The notes under the pieces are model-generated. The model saw nothing but the letters and a program-made list of their open reading frames with translations, did no database searches and was not told where the DNA came from. Positions 51,522-62,854 of a stretch of DNA of 64,000 nt are shown one piece after another. This DNA comes from Thermoguttaceae bacterium (GTDB lineage Bacteria > Planctomycetota > Planctomycetia > Pirellulales > Thermoguttaceae). The number at the start of each line of letters is the position of its first letter. Positions within the stretch are counted from its first letter, which is position 1. Both the position numbers and the translations under genes were made by a program. The stretch lies in assembly GCA_017434455.1 (NCBI GenBank), contig JAFRFG010000033.1, positions 1 through 64,000 of the forward strand. Direction: 5' to 3'.

Positions 51522-51558
51522 AATGCTTCACCTTGCCTTATTATTTACAGGTCTGACC

Positions 51559-51586
51559 ATTATACCCCAATCGGGCGCGCTGTAAA
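51559..51586 (-). promoter_or_regulatory. Promoter of the accBC operon
   Basis: On the minus strand TTTACA (51586-51581), 16-base spacer, perfect TATAAT (51564-51559). The leader to accB ATG 51521 would be about 30 bases. It lies between prmC and accB. Confidence 0.75.
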
Positions 51587-51601
51587 AACCCTATTTTTGA
51601 C

Positions 51602-52486
51602 TCACTCCCCCCGCACGGCGGAAAGAATCCTCGCTTTGTTCGCGAAATCGGCCAGCAGCGTCGGTTCTGCCAGCGCGGGGATCGAACGGGCACGGGCCAG
51701 AACCGCCTCGGCGATCATCGGCGACAGTTCGATGAGGAGCCGGCCGCCGCCGCGCAGGAACGCGGGGGCCTCCTCGAGGATGCGGTCGATGATCTCGGTC
51801 CCCGTCGGGCCGGACAGGAGCGCTTCCTTCGGCTCATAGTCACGTACCGACACGTCGAGGGCGTCGTACTCGGCCGCCGAGACGTAGGGGGGGTTCGAGA
51901 CGATTAAGTCATACTGTTGGCGGGGAACCGCGGCGAACAGGTCGCTTTGCGCGAACGTGACCCGGTCGTCGACCTGGTGCTTTTTGGCGTTTTCGGCTGC
52001 CACCGCCAGCGCCGCGGGGGAAATATCAACCGCGAGTACCTTGGCGGCCGGGAGGTTTTTGGCCAATGCCACGGCGATGCAGCCGCTGCCGGTGCCGATG
52101 TCGAGGATGTTATATGCCCCGTTTTTCCCCTCCGGCGCGGAGGCCTTGAGGAATTCGATCCCTTCCAGGACGAGCTGCTCGGTCTCGGGACGGGGGATGA
52201 GGGTATCGCGCGTGACCTGAAAACCGAGAGAGTAGAACTCTTTGCTGCCGACCAGCGAGGCGACCGGTTCGCCCGCGCCGTGCCGTTTGACCATCGAGCG
52301 AAAGGTGTCGAGCTGCTCGGCCGCCGGGACGGTTTCGTAATGGGTATACAGCTCGATGCGCGTCAGTTTCAGCGCGTGCGCCAAAAGAACCTCCGCCTCC
52401 AGACGAGGACTGGGGGAACCGTGCCGCTTGAAGAAGTCGGCCGTCCACTGCAGAAGACGCTGGACATTCCAGATTTCGGTTGACAT
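51602..52486 (-). CDS. prmC: Release factor glutamine methyltransferase
   Basis: A 294-residue SAM-dependent enzyme that N5-methylates the Gln of the GGQ motif in release factors. The N-terminal helical domain is SPRLEAEVLLAHALKLTRIELYTHYE; motif I is ILDIGTGSGCIAVALAKNLP; the substrate-binding signature is DLIVSNPPYVSAAEYDAL, diagnostic for PrmC. It follows prfA on the same strand by 52 bases, the classic pair in which PrmC modifies PrfA. Confidence 0.95.
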   Translation of the reverse strand: MSTEIWNVQRLLQWTADFFKRHGSPSPRLEAEVLLAHALKLTRIELYTHYETVPAAEQLDTFRSMVKRHGAGEPVASLVGSKEFYSLGFQVTRDTLIPRPETEQLVLEGIEFLKASAPEGKNGAYNILDIGTGSGCIAVALAKNLPAAKVLAVDISPAALAVAAENAKKHQVDDRVTFAQSDLFAAVPRQQYDLIVSNPPYVSAAEYDALDVSVRDYEPKEALLSGPTGTEIIDRILEEAPAFLRGGGRLLIELSPMIAEAVLARARSIPALAEPTLLADFANKARILSAVRGE

Positions 52487-52538
52487 GGCGCTGTGAATTG
52501 CCCTTTTTGCGCGGGTGAGCCCCTTTTTGCGGCGAGAG

Positions 52539-53615
52539 TTATTCCCCTTCGACGCCGAAGGAGCTGCGCAGCTCTTGGCGTTCGTAGTCGATCAAGGCGT
52601 CGATGACCGGCGAGAGGTTTCCCGCGAGGATCGAGTCGAGTTTGTAGAGGGTCAGGCCGATACGATGGTCGGTGACTCGGTTTTCGGGGAAATTGTAGGT
52701 GCGGATTCGCTCGCTGCGGTCCCCGCTGCCCGTTTGGCTGAGCCGCTCCTCGGCCCGCTTTTTTTGCTCTTCCAGCCGCTTTGTCTCGTAGATGCGCGAC
52801 TTCAGGACGCGCAGCGCCTTGGCGAGGTTCTTATGCTGGCTTTTTTCGTCCTGGCAGCTGACGACGATCCCGGTCTCGAAGTGGGTTAGGCGAATGGCCG
52901 AGGCCGTTTTATTGACGTGCTGACCTCCCGGCCCGCTGGAACAGAAGCGGTCGATACGGTAGTCGTCGGGGGAAAGATTCACCTCGACATCTTCCGGCTC
53001 GGCCATCACCGCCACCGTCGCGGCGCTGGTGTGGATACGCCCCTTCGCCTCGGTCTCGGGGACGCGCTGGACCCGGTGGCCGCCGCTTTCGAATTGCAGC
53101 TCGCGGAAGCAGCCCTCCCCCTCGACGCCGAAGACGATCTCTTTGAAGCCGCCCATTTCGGTCGGACTGGCCGACATCAGTTCGGTCTTCCAGCCGCGGT
53201 CGTCGCAGTAGTGCTTGTACATCTCGAACAGGTCGCGGGCGAACAGTGCCGCCTCGTCGCCGCCGGTTCCCGCGCGGATCTCCATAATGCAGCTGGTTCG
53301 GTTGGCGTCGGCCCCGCCGATCGTCATGTCGAGCAGCTCGTTCCAGAGCGTTTCGCGCTCACTCTTGAGCTCGGGAATCTCCATCGCGGCGAGCTCACGC
53401 ATCTCCGGGTCGCTGCCGCCGGCTAGCTCTTTGGCCTCGTCGATCTCTTTGTTGAGCTGGAGAAATCGGCGGTATTTGCCGCAGAGCTTGGCCAGCGAGC
53501 CGTACTGACGCGCGACCTGGGCCATTTTGTCGGAGTCGGCCAGAACGTCGGGGTCAACCATCTGACGCTCGAGTTTCTCGAACTGCGCCAGCTTTTCGTC
53601 CAGTAGTTTACGCAT
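52539..53615 (-). CDS. prfA: Peptide chain release factor 1
   Basis: A 358-residue class I release factor reading UAA/UAG. ATG 53615 has AGGTGG upstream and gives the canonical start [19 protein letters not shown]. Domain 2 recognition tripeptide region [16 protein letters not shown] (Pro-x-Thr) and catalytic loop [21 protein letters not shown] with GGQ are present, and the C-terminal [23 protein letters not shown] is typical. The next gene, prmC, would methylate its GGQ Gln. A terminator for rpmE lies just before its ribosome site. Confidence 0.97.
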   Translation of the reverse strand: MRKLLDEKLAQFEKLERQMVDPDVLADSDKMAQVARQYGSLAKLCGKYRRFLQLNKEIDEAKELAGGSDPEMRELAAMEIPELKSERETLWNELLDMTIGGADANRTSCIMEIRAGTGGDEAALFARDLFEMYKHYCDDRGWKTELMSASPTEMGGFKEIVFGVEGEGCFRELQFESGGHRVQRVPETEAKGRIHTSAATVAVMAEPEDVEVNLSPDDYRIDRFCSSGPGGQHVNKTASAIRLTHFETGIVVSCQDEKSQHKNLAKALRVLKSRIYETKRLEEQKKRAEERLSQTGSGDRSERIRTYNFPENRVTDHRIGLTLYKLDSILAGNLSPVIDALIDYERQELRSSFGVEGE

Positions 53616-53626
53616 AACGGCCACCT

Positions 53627-53656
53627 AAAAAAAGAGACGGCTCAAAAAGCCGTCTC
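53627..53656 (-). terminator. Terminator of rpmE
   Basis: On the minus strand GAGACGGCT and AGCCGTCTC form a 9-base stem (53634-53656) followed by TTTTTTT. It ends only 12 bases before the prfA start codon, so prfA needs read-through or a promoter overlapping the hairpin. Confidence 0.85.
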
Positions 53657-53746
53657 CTTGTCTTCAAAAAAAGGAAAACGACGCGCCCCCCGCGCCGCGT
53701 TGGTATACAAAAAGACCACACGCGGGCGAAGAGAAGGGCACGAACG

Positions 53747-53983
53747 CTAATCCTTTTTCTCTCCCTTTTTGCGGAGGTTGTTCAGGGCGCTGCCGTACTT
53801 GCGGTTGAACTTCTCGATACGCCCGGCGGTGTCGACGTACTTGAGCTTGCCGGTGTAGAACGGATGGCAGGCGTTGCAGATATCGACCTTCAGTTCGGGC
53901 TTGGTGCTGCGGGTCATGAAGCTGTTGCCGCAGCCGCAGGTGACTTTGGTATCCATGTATTTGGGATGGATATTCTCTTGCAT
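53747..53983 (-). CDS. rpmE: 50S ribosomal protein bL31
   Basis: A 78-residue protein of the zinc-binding (C+) form: [27 protein letters not shown] with CGC, then [35 protein letters not shown] with CNACHPF. The four Cys bind zinc. AGGAG lies before the ATG. A palindromic leader element sits at 54034-54049, possibly for autoregulation. Length is typical. Confidence 0.95.
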   Translation of the reverse strand: MQENIHPKYMDTKVTCGCGNSFMTRSTKPELKVDICNACHPFYTGKLKYVDTAGRIEKFNRKYGSALNNLRKKGEKKD

Positions 53984-54033
53984 AATGAAAACTCCTATGC
54001 AACATTTTTTTGACGCGCGATTCCACCACGCTG

Positions 54034-54049
54034 CCTAGGCACACCTAGG
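54034..54049 (-). promoter_or_regulatory. Palindromic element in the rpmE leader
   Basis: CCTAGG-4 bases-CCTAGG, a perfect inverted repeat able to form a 6-base hairpin, about 50 bases before rpmE. It could be a ribosomal-protein autoregulatory site or a protein operator; there is no direct proof. A TAAAAT-like -10 lies further upstream near 54093. Confidence 0.35.
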
Positions 54050-54170
54050 AGGACCCTATGGGGAGCAGAGAATAATCGTCGCTGGTTGGCCTATTTTATC
54101 AGAGGGTCTTAAGCTGAAAAGGGAGGGGGAATTAAGCCCCAACGGGGGAGAGAAGGGGGCTTTAGGGGAA

Positions 54171-54208
54171 AAGAAAAAGGCGCGCTTTTTCAAGCACGCC
54201 TTTTCTTT
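54171..54208 (-). terminator. Terminator of the atp operon
   Basis: On the minus strand GGCGTGCTT and AAGCGCGCC pair with one G.U, loop GAAA, followed by TTTTTCTTTT. It lies 21 bases after atpC. Confidence 0.8.
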
Positions 54209-54228
54209 TGTGGGAACCGCGCGTGGGC

Positions 54229-54618
54229 TTATGACCACTTGCGGGCGACGCGGACCTGCGCGCGGGCGTTGCGCTGGGCGGCGAACTTTTCGGCCATCGA
54301 GTCGGGGTCGCCGGCCTTTCTGGCGCGGGCCGCGGTGAGCGCCTCTTGCGAGTCGGCGAGCGACAGATCGCCCTTGCGCACCAGCCGGCTGGTCAGAATC
54401 GAGACGACATCGCCGCTGACCTCGATGAAGCCCCCCTCGATGTAGTAACTGTCGGTCTCCTCGCCGGTTTTGACGCGCAGTTCACCGGCGCCGATTCGGC
54501 CGACCATCGGGGTGTGCAGGGGCGCGACACCGTATTCACCGTCAAAGAGCGGAATCGCGACGAAGACGGCCTCGGTCTCGACCTCGGTCTTTTCCGGCGT
54601 GACGACAATACATTTCAT
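54229..54618 (-). CDS. atpC: ATP synthase F1 epsilon subunit
   Basis: A 129-residue protein of the rotor stalk. The N-terminal beta sandwich begins MKCIVVTPEKTEVETEAVFVAIPLFDGEYGVAPLHTPMVGRIGAGELRV, the usual epsilon opening with GxxGVxxxHxP, and the C-terminal helical part is short (ALTAARARKAGDPDSMAEKFAAQRNARAQVRVARK). It regulates F1 by the C-terminal helices. Last gene of the atp operon. Confidence 0.95.
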   Translation of the reverse strand: MKCIVVTPEKTEVETEAVFVAIPLFDGEYGVAPLHTPMVGRIGAGELRVKTGEETDSYYIEGGFIEVSGDVVSILTSRLVRKGDLSLADSQEALTAARARKAGDPDSMAEKFAAQRNARAQVRVARKWS

Positions 54619-54654
54619 AGTGATAATCCGATCTTTGGGCAGCTTGGGGGAAAG

Positions 54655-57043
<2,389 letters not shown>

Positions 57044-57099
57044 AGTGATTCCTTACGTGGTTCTCACAGTGGAGCGAATTTGCTTTCGCCAGCGGCCCC

Positions 57100-58605
57100 T
57101 TACTTGAAGGTGGCGCCGAACTCGTTGATCGCCGACTCGATTTCGGCGTTGAGGTCGTCGTTGAGTTTGCGCGCTTCGTTGATCTTGTCCCAAAGCGGCT
57201 GCTTCTTGCTGTGGACGAATTCGAGGAACTCCTCTTCCCAGCGGAGGATCTCTTTGACGGGGATCTTGTCGAGGAAACCGCGCGTACCGGCGTAGAGCAC
57301 CATAACCTGGTCGATCACGTCCAGCGGCTTGCAGATACCCTGAATCAGGAGTTGGTTCATCGCGTAACCGCGGTCCAGACGCTGCTGCGTGGCGGCGTCC
57401 AGGTCGGAACCGAGCTGAGCGAACGCTTCCAGCTCGCGGAACGACGCCAGGTCGAGACGAAGACCACCCGCTACCTGCTTCATCGCGGGGATCTGGGCGC
57501 TGCCGCCGACTCGGGAGACCGAGATACCGACGTTCATCGCCGGACGCTGGCCGCGGAAAAAGTAGTCGGTCTGGAGGTAGATCTGACCGTCGGTGATCGA
57601 GATGACGTTCGTTGGAATATACGCCGAAACCTCACCTTCCTGCGTCTCGACGATCGGCAGGGAGGTCAGAGAGCCGCCGCCAAGGTCGTCGGAGAGCTTC
57701 GCGGAACGCTCCAGAAGACGGCTGTGGCAGTAGAAGATATCGCCCGGATACGCCTCGCGCCCGGGAGGACGGCGGACCAGCAGGGAGAGTTCGCGGTAGG
57801 CGACCGCCTGCTTCGACAGGTCGTCGTAGACGATCAGCGCGTGCTGGCCGTTGTCGCGGAAGTACTCGGCCATCGCCGTTCCGGCGTAAGGCGCGATGTA
57901 CTGCAGCGGGGCGGGGGAGCTGGCGCCGGCGACCACGACGGTGGTGTACTCCATCGCGCCATGCTGGCGAAGGGTTTCGATCAGGCCGGCCACCGTCGAG
58001 TCTTTCTGACCGATGGCGACGTAGAAGCACTTTACGTCCTTCCCCTTTTGGTTGATGATCGTATCGATGCAGATCTGCGTCTTGCCGGTCTTCCGGTCAC
58101 CGATGATCAGCTCACGCTGACCACGCCCGATCGGGGTCATCGAGTCGATCGCCTTGATCCCGGTCTGAAGGGCTTCGCGGACCGGCTGGCGGTCGGCGAT
58201 ACCCGGGGCGGGCTGTTCGACAAAACGGGTTTCGGTGGCGTTGATCGGACCTTTCCCGTCGAGCGGATTCCCAAGCGGGTCGATCACGCGGCCGAGGACC
58301 GCGTCGCCGACCGGCACCTGAAGAAGCTGACCGGTGGTACGGACTTCGTCCCCTTCCTGAATCTTGAGGTAATCGCCGAGGATGATCACCGCGACGCTGT
58401 TTTCCTCGAGGTTGAACGCCTGACCGCGGATACCGTTGGGGAACTCAAGCAGCTCGCCGGACATCACGCCGGACAGACCGTAAACCTGAGCAATACCGTC
58501 CCCGATCTCGATCACACGCCCGACCTGACGGACGTCGATGTGCGTCTCGAACTGCTCAATTTCCTTCTGGATTACTGAAGCTATTTCGTCGGCTTTGAAT
58601 TTCAT
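57100..58605 (-). CDS. atpA: ATP synthase F1 alpha subunit
   Basis: A 501-residue non-catalytic nucleotide-binding subunit. ATG 58605 follows AGGAG; it gives [20 protein letters not shown], the usual start. P-loop [62 protein letters not shown] (alpha signature) and [26 protein letters not shown] are complete. Its first 50 bases overlap the end of atpH, an unusually long overlap. Confidence 0.97.
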   Translation of the reverse strand: MKFKADEIASVIQKEIEQFETHIDVRQVGRVIEIGDGIAQVYGLSGVMSGELLEFPNGIRGQAFNLEENSVAVIILGDYLKIQEGDEVRTTGQLLQVPVGDAVLGRVIDPLGNPLDGKGPINATETRFVEQPAPGIADRQPVREALQTGIKAIDSMTPIGRGQRELIIGDRKTGKTQICIDTIINQKGKDVKCFYVAIGQKDSTVAGLIETLRQHGAMEYTTVVVAGASSPAPLQYIAPYAGTAMAEYFRDNGQHALIVYDDLSKQAVAYRELSLLVRRPPGREAYPGDIFYCHSRLLERSAKLSDDLGGGSLTSLPIVETQEGEVSAYIPTNVISITDGQIYLQTDYFFRGQRPAMNVGISVSRVGGSAQIPAMKQVAGGLRLDLASFRELEAFAQLGSDLDAATQQRLDRGYAMNQLLIQGICKPLDVIDQVMVLYAGTRGFLDKIPVKEILRWEEEFLEFVHSKKQPLWDKINEARKLNDDLNAEIESAINEFGATFK

Positions 58606-59206
58606 GAGCGCTCCTGTCAACTATTTGCTGGCGCACGTTTTCAAGTTGTGTTGCGATGGAAGCGTCGAAGATTTTGTCTCCGATACGCACGATAATGCCG
58701 CCGATCACCTCGGGGTCGATCACCGCGTGAATGACCGGTTCCCCCCCAAGGATAGCGCGGAGCTTTTCGGCTATGGCGCCGAACGTCTCTTGATCGAGCG
58801 GCGAGGCGGTGGTGACCGTTACCGGAACACGGCCGCGGTTGGCGTCGTCGATCTTGCGGCACTGAACGTACATCTCGCGGAGAAGGTCGAGCCGTCCCCG
58901 TCGAGCCGCCGTCATCAGAAAATTACGAAACAGAGGTGTCGCGTCGGCGAGCAGACTGGTGAGGATCCGTTGCTTCTCGCGGGTCGGAACCATCGCCGAG
59001 GCAAGCAGCTGCTCGAACGTTTTGTTGGCATCCAGCGCTTCGGTCACGAACGAACCGAATTCGTCGGTCACCTCGGTGAATGAGACGCCTGAACTTTGAC
59101 AGGCGCCGTTGAGCGCGGCAGCGTAGACCTCAGCGAGTTCCTCGCGGGAGACGTCTGCGGAATGCTCCGCCGCGAATTGGGAATCCTGTTCCGGTGTCTG
59201 TTGCAT
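58556..59206 (-). CDS. atpH: ATP synthase F1 delta subunit
   Basis: A 216-residue peripheral-stalk subunit (OSCP). [45 protein letters not shown] and the C-terminal [31 protein letters not shown] are the family pattern (GGxxxxxGxxxxDxSxxxxL). The chain extends about 20 residues beyond the usual end, so the gene runs 50 bases into atpA in another frame. It links F1 alpha to the b subunits. Confidence 0.93.
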   Translation of the reverse strand: MQQTPEQDSQFAAEHSADVSREELAEVYAAALNGACQSSGVSFTEVTDEFGSFVTEALDANKTFEQLLASAMVPTREKQRILTSLLADATPLFRNFLMTAARRGRLDLLREMYVQCRKIDDANRGRVPVTVTTASPLDQETFGAIAEKLRAILGGEPVIHAVIDPEVIGGIIVRIGDKIFDASIATQLENVRQQIVDRSAHEIQSRRNSFSNPEGN

Positions 59207-59291
59207 AATCTCGACCCGAAAGAGCGGGAACCGAGCACCTTGTCGTAGGGCTAAGCGCGCGGTTCTCAGCGGTTTTTTAACGAATGTTGGT

Positions 59292-59918
59292 TTAGCCCTT
59301 GGAGAACTGCTTGACGGCGTCGTCGATCAGACGGGCGTGATCTTTCGGATCGATCTTCTCTTTGAGGATCTTTCCGGCCAGATCGGTCGCCCACGACGCG
59401 CTGCGACTGGCCAAGTCGTTGAGCATCTGCTCCCGGTCGGACTCGATGTCGCGCTTGCCCTTGGCACGAACCTCATCGGCGTCGGCCTGGGCGGCGGCCA
59501 AGAGCTCGTCGCGCTTCTTGGCGGCGGCGTCTTTGGCGTCGGCGAGGATCATCCGGACCTCGTCATCGGCGCCGGCAAGCTTCTGCTGATACGACTCATG
59601 AAGAGCTTTGGCGTCGGCGTTGGCTTTGTCGGTCTCGGCAAGCTTGTCGGCCATCGACTTCTCGCGCGCGTCGAGCGCGTCGGCGATCGGACGGAAGGCG
59701 AACTTGCCGAGGATGAACAGCAGTCCGAGGAAGATGATACCGGTCCACAGGGCCAGGTCCGTCTGGAACGCCAACGGCTTCAGACCGCCCTCTTCGGCTT
59801 CATGCGCGGCCTCTTCCGCCAGGAGCGGCAGCGAGGTACCCAGGACGCAGATGACGGACGCGGCGGCCAGCCGAAACGTTCTCCCGGCGTTTGTCCAACT
59901 GATTTGGTATGGCATCAT
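59292..59918 (-). CDS. atpF: ATP synthase F0 b subunit with N-terminal extension
   Basis: A 208-residue stator subunit; two ATGs at 59918 and 59915, with AGGAGAG upstream. Residues 12-37 look like a signal peptide (FRLAAASVICVLGTSLPLLA-EEA), then an acidic stretch, then the real anchor helix ALWTGIIFLGLLFILGKFAFRPI and a long charged coiled coil (ALDAREKSMADKL ... AAAKKRDELLAAAQADADEVRAKG). The b dimer holds F1 still. The signal-like extension puts the N-terminus in the periplasm. Confidence 0.92.
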   Translation of the reverse strand: MMPYQISWTNAGRTFRLAAASVICVLGTSLPLLAEEAAHEAEEGGLKPLAFQTDLALWTGIIFLGLLFILGKFAFRPIADALDAREKSMADKLAETDKANADAKALHESYQQKLAGADDEVRMILADAKDAAAKKRDELLAAAQADADEVRAKGKRDIESDREQMLNDLASRSASWATDLAGKILKEKIDPKDHARLIDDAVKQFSKG

Positions 59919-60015
59919 AGTCGGATCTCTCCTGTTGTTGCGGTCACCCCTCCGGACGAAAAGGAACCTTTTCGGCGGGAGGGCGGAACATCGCTGGCGA
60001 ATAACGGCGAGGTTC

Positions 60016-60327
60016 TTACTTTCCCAGCAGGCAGATGATCAGGGCGAAGAACGCGATACCTTCGATAAGAGCCGCGGAGATGATCATCGCGGTCTGGATG
60101 GCACCGGCGACTTCCGGCTGACGGCTGATGCTCTCCACCGCGGTGGAGCCGATCTTGCCGATACCGAAGGCGGCGCCGATGATCGTCAGAGCGGCGGCGA
60201 TGGTGCTCAAGCTGATCGAACCGGCGGCAGCGGCGGCGCCCCCGTCCTCCTGCGCGAAGGCGGCCATCGGGGCGAGAACCAGGGCGAAAACAAACAGCGC
60301 GACGATGGTTTTGACGAACTTACTCAC
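60016..60327 (-). CDS. atpE: ATP synthase F0 c subunit, GTG start, with signal-peptide-like N-terminus
   Basis: A 103-residue subunit starting at GTG 60327, fixed by a strong AAGGAG. Residues 1-26 resemble a cleavable signal peptide (FVKTIVALFVFALVLAPMAAFAQ), then a Gly/Ala linker. The hairpin is AAALTIIGAAFGIGKIG ... loop ESISRQPE ... AMIISAALIEGIAFFALIICLLG with the ion-binding Glu in IEG. The Gln/Ser/Thr ligands of sodium-type rings are absent, so it should move protons. Forms the rotor ring with AtpB. Confidence 0.95.
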   Translation of the reverse strand: MSKFVKTIVALFVFALVLAPMAAFAQEDGGAAAAAGSISLSTIAAALTIIGAAFGIGKIGSTAVESISRQPEVAGAIQTAMIISAALIEGIAFFALIICLLGK

Positions 60328-60440
60328 GGAAAATCTCCTTCTTGCGTCTTGATGACGCCTTGAACGGTTAGAGAAACCTTTGAACTATTTTTTATTTGGA
60401 AACGACCGCGCAGGAGACCTGCGGGCGGTCACGCGAATGT

Positions 60441-61271
60441 TTAGTGCTGATGCTGGGCCATCCCGATGAAGATGGCGGCCAGGAACATAAAGATATAGGC
60501 CTGAAGGAACGCCACGAACAGCTCCAGACAGCTTAGGGCTACGCTCATCAGGACACTTCCGGTGGTGACACCGATCCAAAGCGCCAAAAGGCCTCCGGCC
60601 GAAGCGCTGATAAAGGCCAGGAAGACCGCCAGCACTACGTGGCCGGCGAACATATTGGCCAGAAGACGAATGGCCAGCACAACGTGCTTGATCCCGTTGC
60701 CGGCCACCTCGATGACGAAAATCATCGGCTTGAGGAAGATCGACAAGGCCAGGGGGAGATCCATCTTGGGAACCTGATGAAACCAGTATTTGAACAGCCC
60801 CTGCTTGAGCATCCCGCCGCCGATGACGACCAGGTAGGTGATCAGCGCCAGGACCGCGGTGACCGAGAGATTGCCGGTGGGGGAACCGCACCAGGGGAGC
60901 ATTCCCATGAGGTTGCAGCCGAGGATGAAGAAGAAAAGGGTCCAGAGGAACGGGGTGTAGCGGCTGGCCGCCGACTTGCCGACCGAGGGGATAATCACCT
61001 CGTTGCGCAGGTACGTCAGGAACGCCTCGAGCATGTTCCAGAAACGTCCCTTCACCAGCTGACCGCCGCGAACCCGGCGAGCCAGCGGGAAGAAGAAGGC
61101 GATCAGCAGCACGGCGACGACCACTTCCAGAACCATAAACTTGGTCAGCTGGAACTCATGGCCGCAGATGGTCCATTTTGGAAGATCGGGTAAATGCCCG
61201 AAAAACTGGGGAAGATGGAACCCGTTGGCGTCGGAAACGTGACTGCCGATTTCTCCAATATCGATGTCCAT
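60441..61271 (-). CDS. atpB: ATP synthase F0 a subunit
   Basis: A 276-residue polytopic stator subunit; ATG 61271 is chosen as the first start giving MDIDIGEIGSHVSD before the membrane part. Essential elements: GCNLMGMLPWCGSPTGNLSVTAVLALITYL, and the helix KHVVLAIRLLANMFAGHVVLAVFL with the indispensable Arg in IRLLANMFAGH, facing the c-ring Glu. The last helix (AFLQAYIFMFLAAIFIGMA) ends in HQH. Provides the proton half-channels. Confidence 0.95.
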   Translation of the reverse strand: MDIDIGEIGSHVSDANGFHLPQFFGHLPDLPKWTICGHEFQLTKFMVLEVVVAVLLIAFFFPLARRVRGGQLVKGRFWNMLEAFLTYLRNEVIIPSVGKSAASRYTPFLWTLFFFILGCNLMGMLPWCGSPTGNLSVTAVLALITYLVVIGGGMLKQGLFKYWFHQVPKMDLPLALSIFLKPMIFVIEVAGNGIKHVVLAIRLLANMFAGHVVLAVFLAFISASAGGLLALWIGVTTGSVLMSVALSCLELFVAFLQAYIFMFLAAIFIGMAQHQH

Positions 61272-61328
61272 AGCCGCTTTTATCCTATCGTGCCTGATAC
61301 AGCGCAAAGGGCCGGCGGACCGAATGAA

Positions 61329-61808
61329 TCAGTCCCCGTGTTGTTCGCTTTCTTTGTCGGCTGTTTGCTCTTGGGGTTGGCTTTCCCGCTGATCTGTCTG
61401 AACCCGCGGCCCCGGGAGGGATGTCCAAACCTCGGCCGGGAAGAGGAACAGATAGAACAGCGCCAGCGTCAAGACACAGCGCTTAGATAAAATATTATCG
61501 AATGACAGAAAAAAGACAAGGGCCGCTAGGAGAGGAACTCCGGTGCGAACCCCCATCGTTATTGCGTAATCTGCCAAGACTCCGTATTTTCCGCGAAACC
61601 ATAAATCCGTGCCGTACCGCAAAAGGCCGAGCAGGACAAAGACCGCGGCGACCACCACCGAGACCATGGGGAACGATTCGGGGTAAAGCGCGTGCCCCCC
61701 CACCGAAGTGAGGACGAAGACCACCAGCAAAATGATCCAATACAGACTGTAGCCCGGGCGGGAAGCGCCGACGCCGGCTTGTTGGTCATGGTCGGTCTTT
61801 TCGGTCAT
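61329..61808 (-). CDS. Membrane protein of the atp operon (AtpI-like position)
   Basis: A 159-residue protein with four spans (about 21-42 YWIILLVVFVLTSVGGHAL, 47-65, 85-105, 110-128) and a polar C-terminus. It starts by overlapping atpZ (ATGA) and ends 57 bases before atpB, where many bacteria encode AtpI-type helper proteins that aid c-ring assembly. Sequence similarity to AtpI is not clear by eye; I infer the role from position and topology. Confidence 0.65.
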   Translation of the reverse strand: MTEKTDHDQQAGVGASRPGYSLYWIILLVVFVLTSVGGHALYPESFPMVSVVVAAVFVLLGLLRYGTDLWFRGKYGVLADYAITMGVRTGVPLLAALVFFLSFDNILSKRCVLTLALFYLFLFPAEVWTSLPGPRVQTDQRESQPQEQTADKESEQHGD

Positions 61809-62104
61809 AGCTGCGGCCGCGTTTTATCCTCTGTCTGATCGGCACCGGCGGTTTTGTCCGCTCCCTTGATGATCGCCATCAGCTGCGCGGCCAGGATGAC
61901 CATCGCCAGTGCCGAGGCAATCAGGAGGAAAACCGGTGTGGTCCCGAAACGATTATCGAGCCAATGCCCGCCGTAGGCGACCAGCCCCATCTCCAGCGCG
62001 ATCGTCATGATGCGGGTACTCCACATATAGCCGATAGCCAGAGGGGAAAGGCCTTCCGGATTGTCGTCTGGGGAACTTCTCATCGCCTCATGCTCGACTT
62101 GCAT
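61805..62104 (-). CDS. AtpZ/AtpI-like F0 assembly protein
   Basis: A 99-residue protein with two membrane hairpins: YMWSTRIMTIALEMGLVAYGGHWLDNRFGTTPVFLLIASALAMVILAAQLMAII. The pattern GxxLDxxxGTxPxxxLI is that of AtpZ (AtpI2/Mg-transporter-like) proteins that head many atp operons. First gene of the operon, 30 bases or so after the promoter's predicted start site. Confidence 0.85.
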   Translation of the reverse strand: MQVEHEAMRSSPDDNPEGLSPLAIGYMWSTRIMTIALEMGLVAYGGHWLDNRFGTTPVFLLIASALAMVILAAQLMAIIKGADKTAGADQTEDKTRPQL

Positions 62105-62142
62105 ACTAACGGCCGCCGCGCCGCGGTTGTGGTTTCCTTATG

Positions 62143-62170
62143 ATTATAACCTCTTGGCGGCAAATTTCAA
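62143..62170 (-). promoter_or_regulatory. Promoter of the atp operon
   Basis: On the minus strand TTGAAA (62170-62165), 16-base spacer, perfect TATAAT (62148-62143). Leader about 32 bases to the atpZ-like gene; AAGGAAA follows the -10. Confidence 0.8.
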
Positions 62171-62247
62171 GCAGTTTCTTTATGTTTCCCAGATTAACAT
62201 CCGCGGTTCGGGAGAACCTAAACGCCTGGGATAGCATGATGTTAAAC

Positions 62248-62280
62248 AAAAAGGCGCCCTTAAAGAGGGGCGCCTTTTTT
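62248..62280 (-). terminator. Terminator of the rpsP-trmD-rplS operon
   Basis: GGCGCCC and GGGCGCC (62253-62274) with a short loop, T/A runs on both sides (AAAAA and TTTTTT). Lies 21 bases after rplS and before the atp promoter. Confidence 0.85.
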
Positions 62281-62301
62281 AGGGAAACGCTTTTTGCGCG
62301 C

Positions 62302-62748
62302 TTAGGCCTCTTTCTTGGCCTGCTCACGAGCGGCCTTCTTCGCCTTGCGGCCGCGGCGGGCCTTGGCCGGCTTGGCGGCCTCGGTCTCGACCTTGCGCTC
62401 GACACGGCGCTCGGCAAGACGGGTCTTCTTGCCGACCCGGTCACGCAGGAAGTAGAGCTTCGCGCGGCGGACAATCGCGCTGCGGACCGTCTCGACGCGG
62501 GCAATCTTCGGGGAATGGAGGGGGAACTTGCGCTCGACGCCCTCACCGTTGACGATACGGCGCACGACAAACATCTCGCGGGTTCCGCCGCCGGAACGGG
62601 CGATGACCACGCCGTTAAAGATCTGGATACGCTCTTTGTCGCCTTCGAGGATCTTGCAGTGAACGTTGACGGTGTCGCCGATGGCGAACTCGGAAACCTC
62701 CGGCTTGCGGCAGAGGTCTTCGACCTTTTTGAGAATCTCTTGACTCAT
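62302..62748 (-). CDS. rplS: 50S ribosomal protein bL19
   Basis: A 148-residue protein; ATG 62748 gives MSQEILKKVEDLCRKPEVSEFAIGDTVNV. The core RIQIFNGVVIARSGGGTREMFVVRRIVNGEGVERKFPLHSPKIARVETVRSAIVRRAKLYFLRDRVGKKTRLAE is standard bL19. The C-terminal 35 residues are an extra Lys/Ala/Arg-rich tail (KPAKARRGRKAKKAAREQAKKEA), absent in E. coli. Last gene of the rpsP-trmD-rplS cluster. Confidence 0.96.
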   Translation of the reverse strand: MSQEILKKVEDLCRKPEVSEFAIGDTVNVHCKILEGDKERIQIFNGVVIARSGGGTREMFVVRRIVNGEGVERKFPLHSPKIARVETVRSAIVRRAKLYFLRDRVGKKTRLAERRVERKVETEAAKPAKARRGRKAKKAAREQAKKEA

Positions 62749-62854
62749 CGTTAAACTCGCTTCTTCCCTTGGGGGAAGCGTAAAGGGTGGAACGAAGGAC
62801 CGCGTTAAGAACTCCCGGAATAACCGCTCCGGGCTAAAAAGAAGTCCCGCGTAT

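Noticed and set aside
53627..53656. Hairpin before prfA as a riboswitch
   Set aside because: It is a simple 9-base stem with a T run, best explained as the rpmE terminator.
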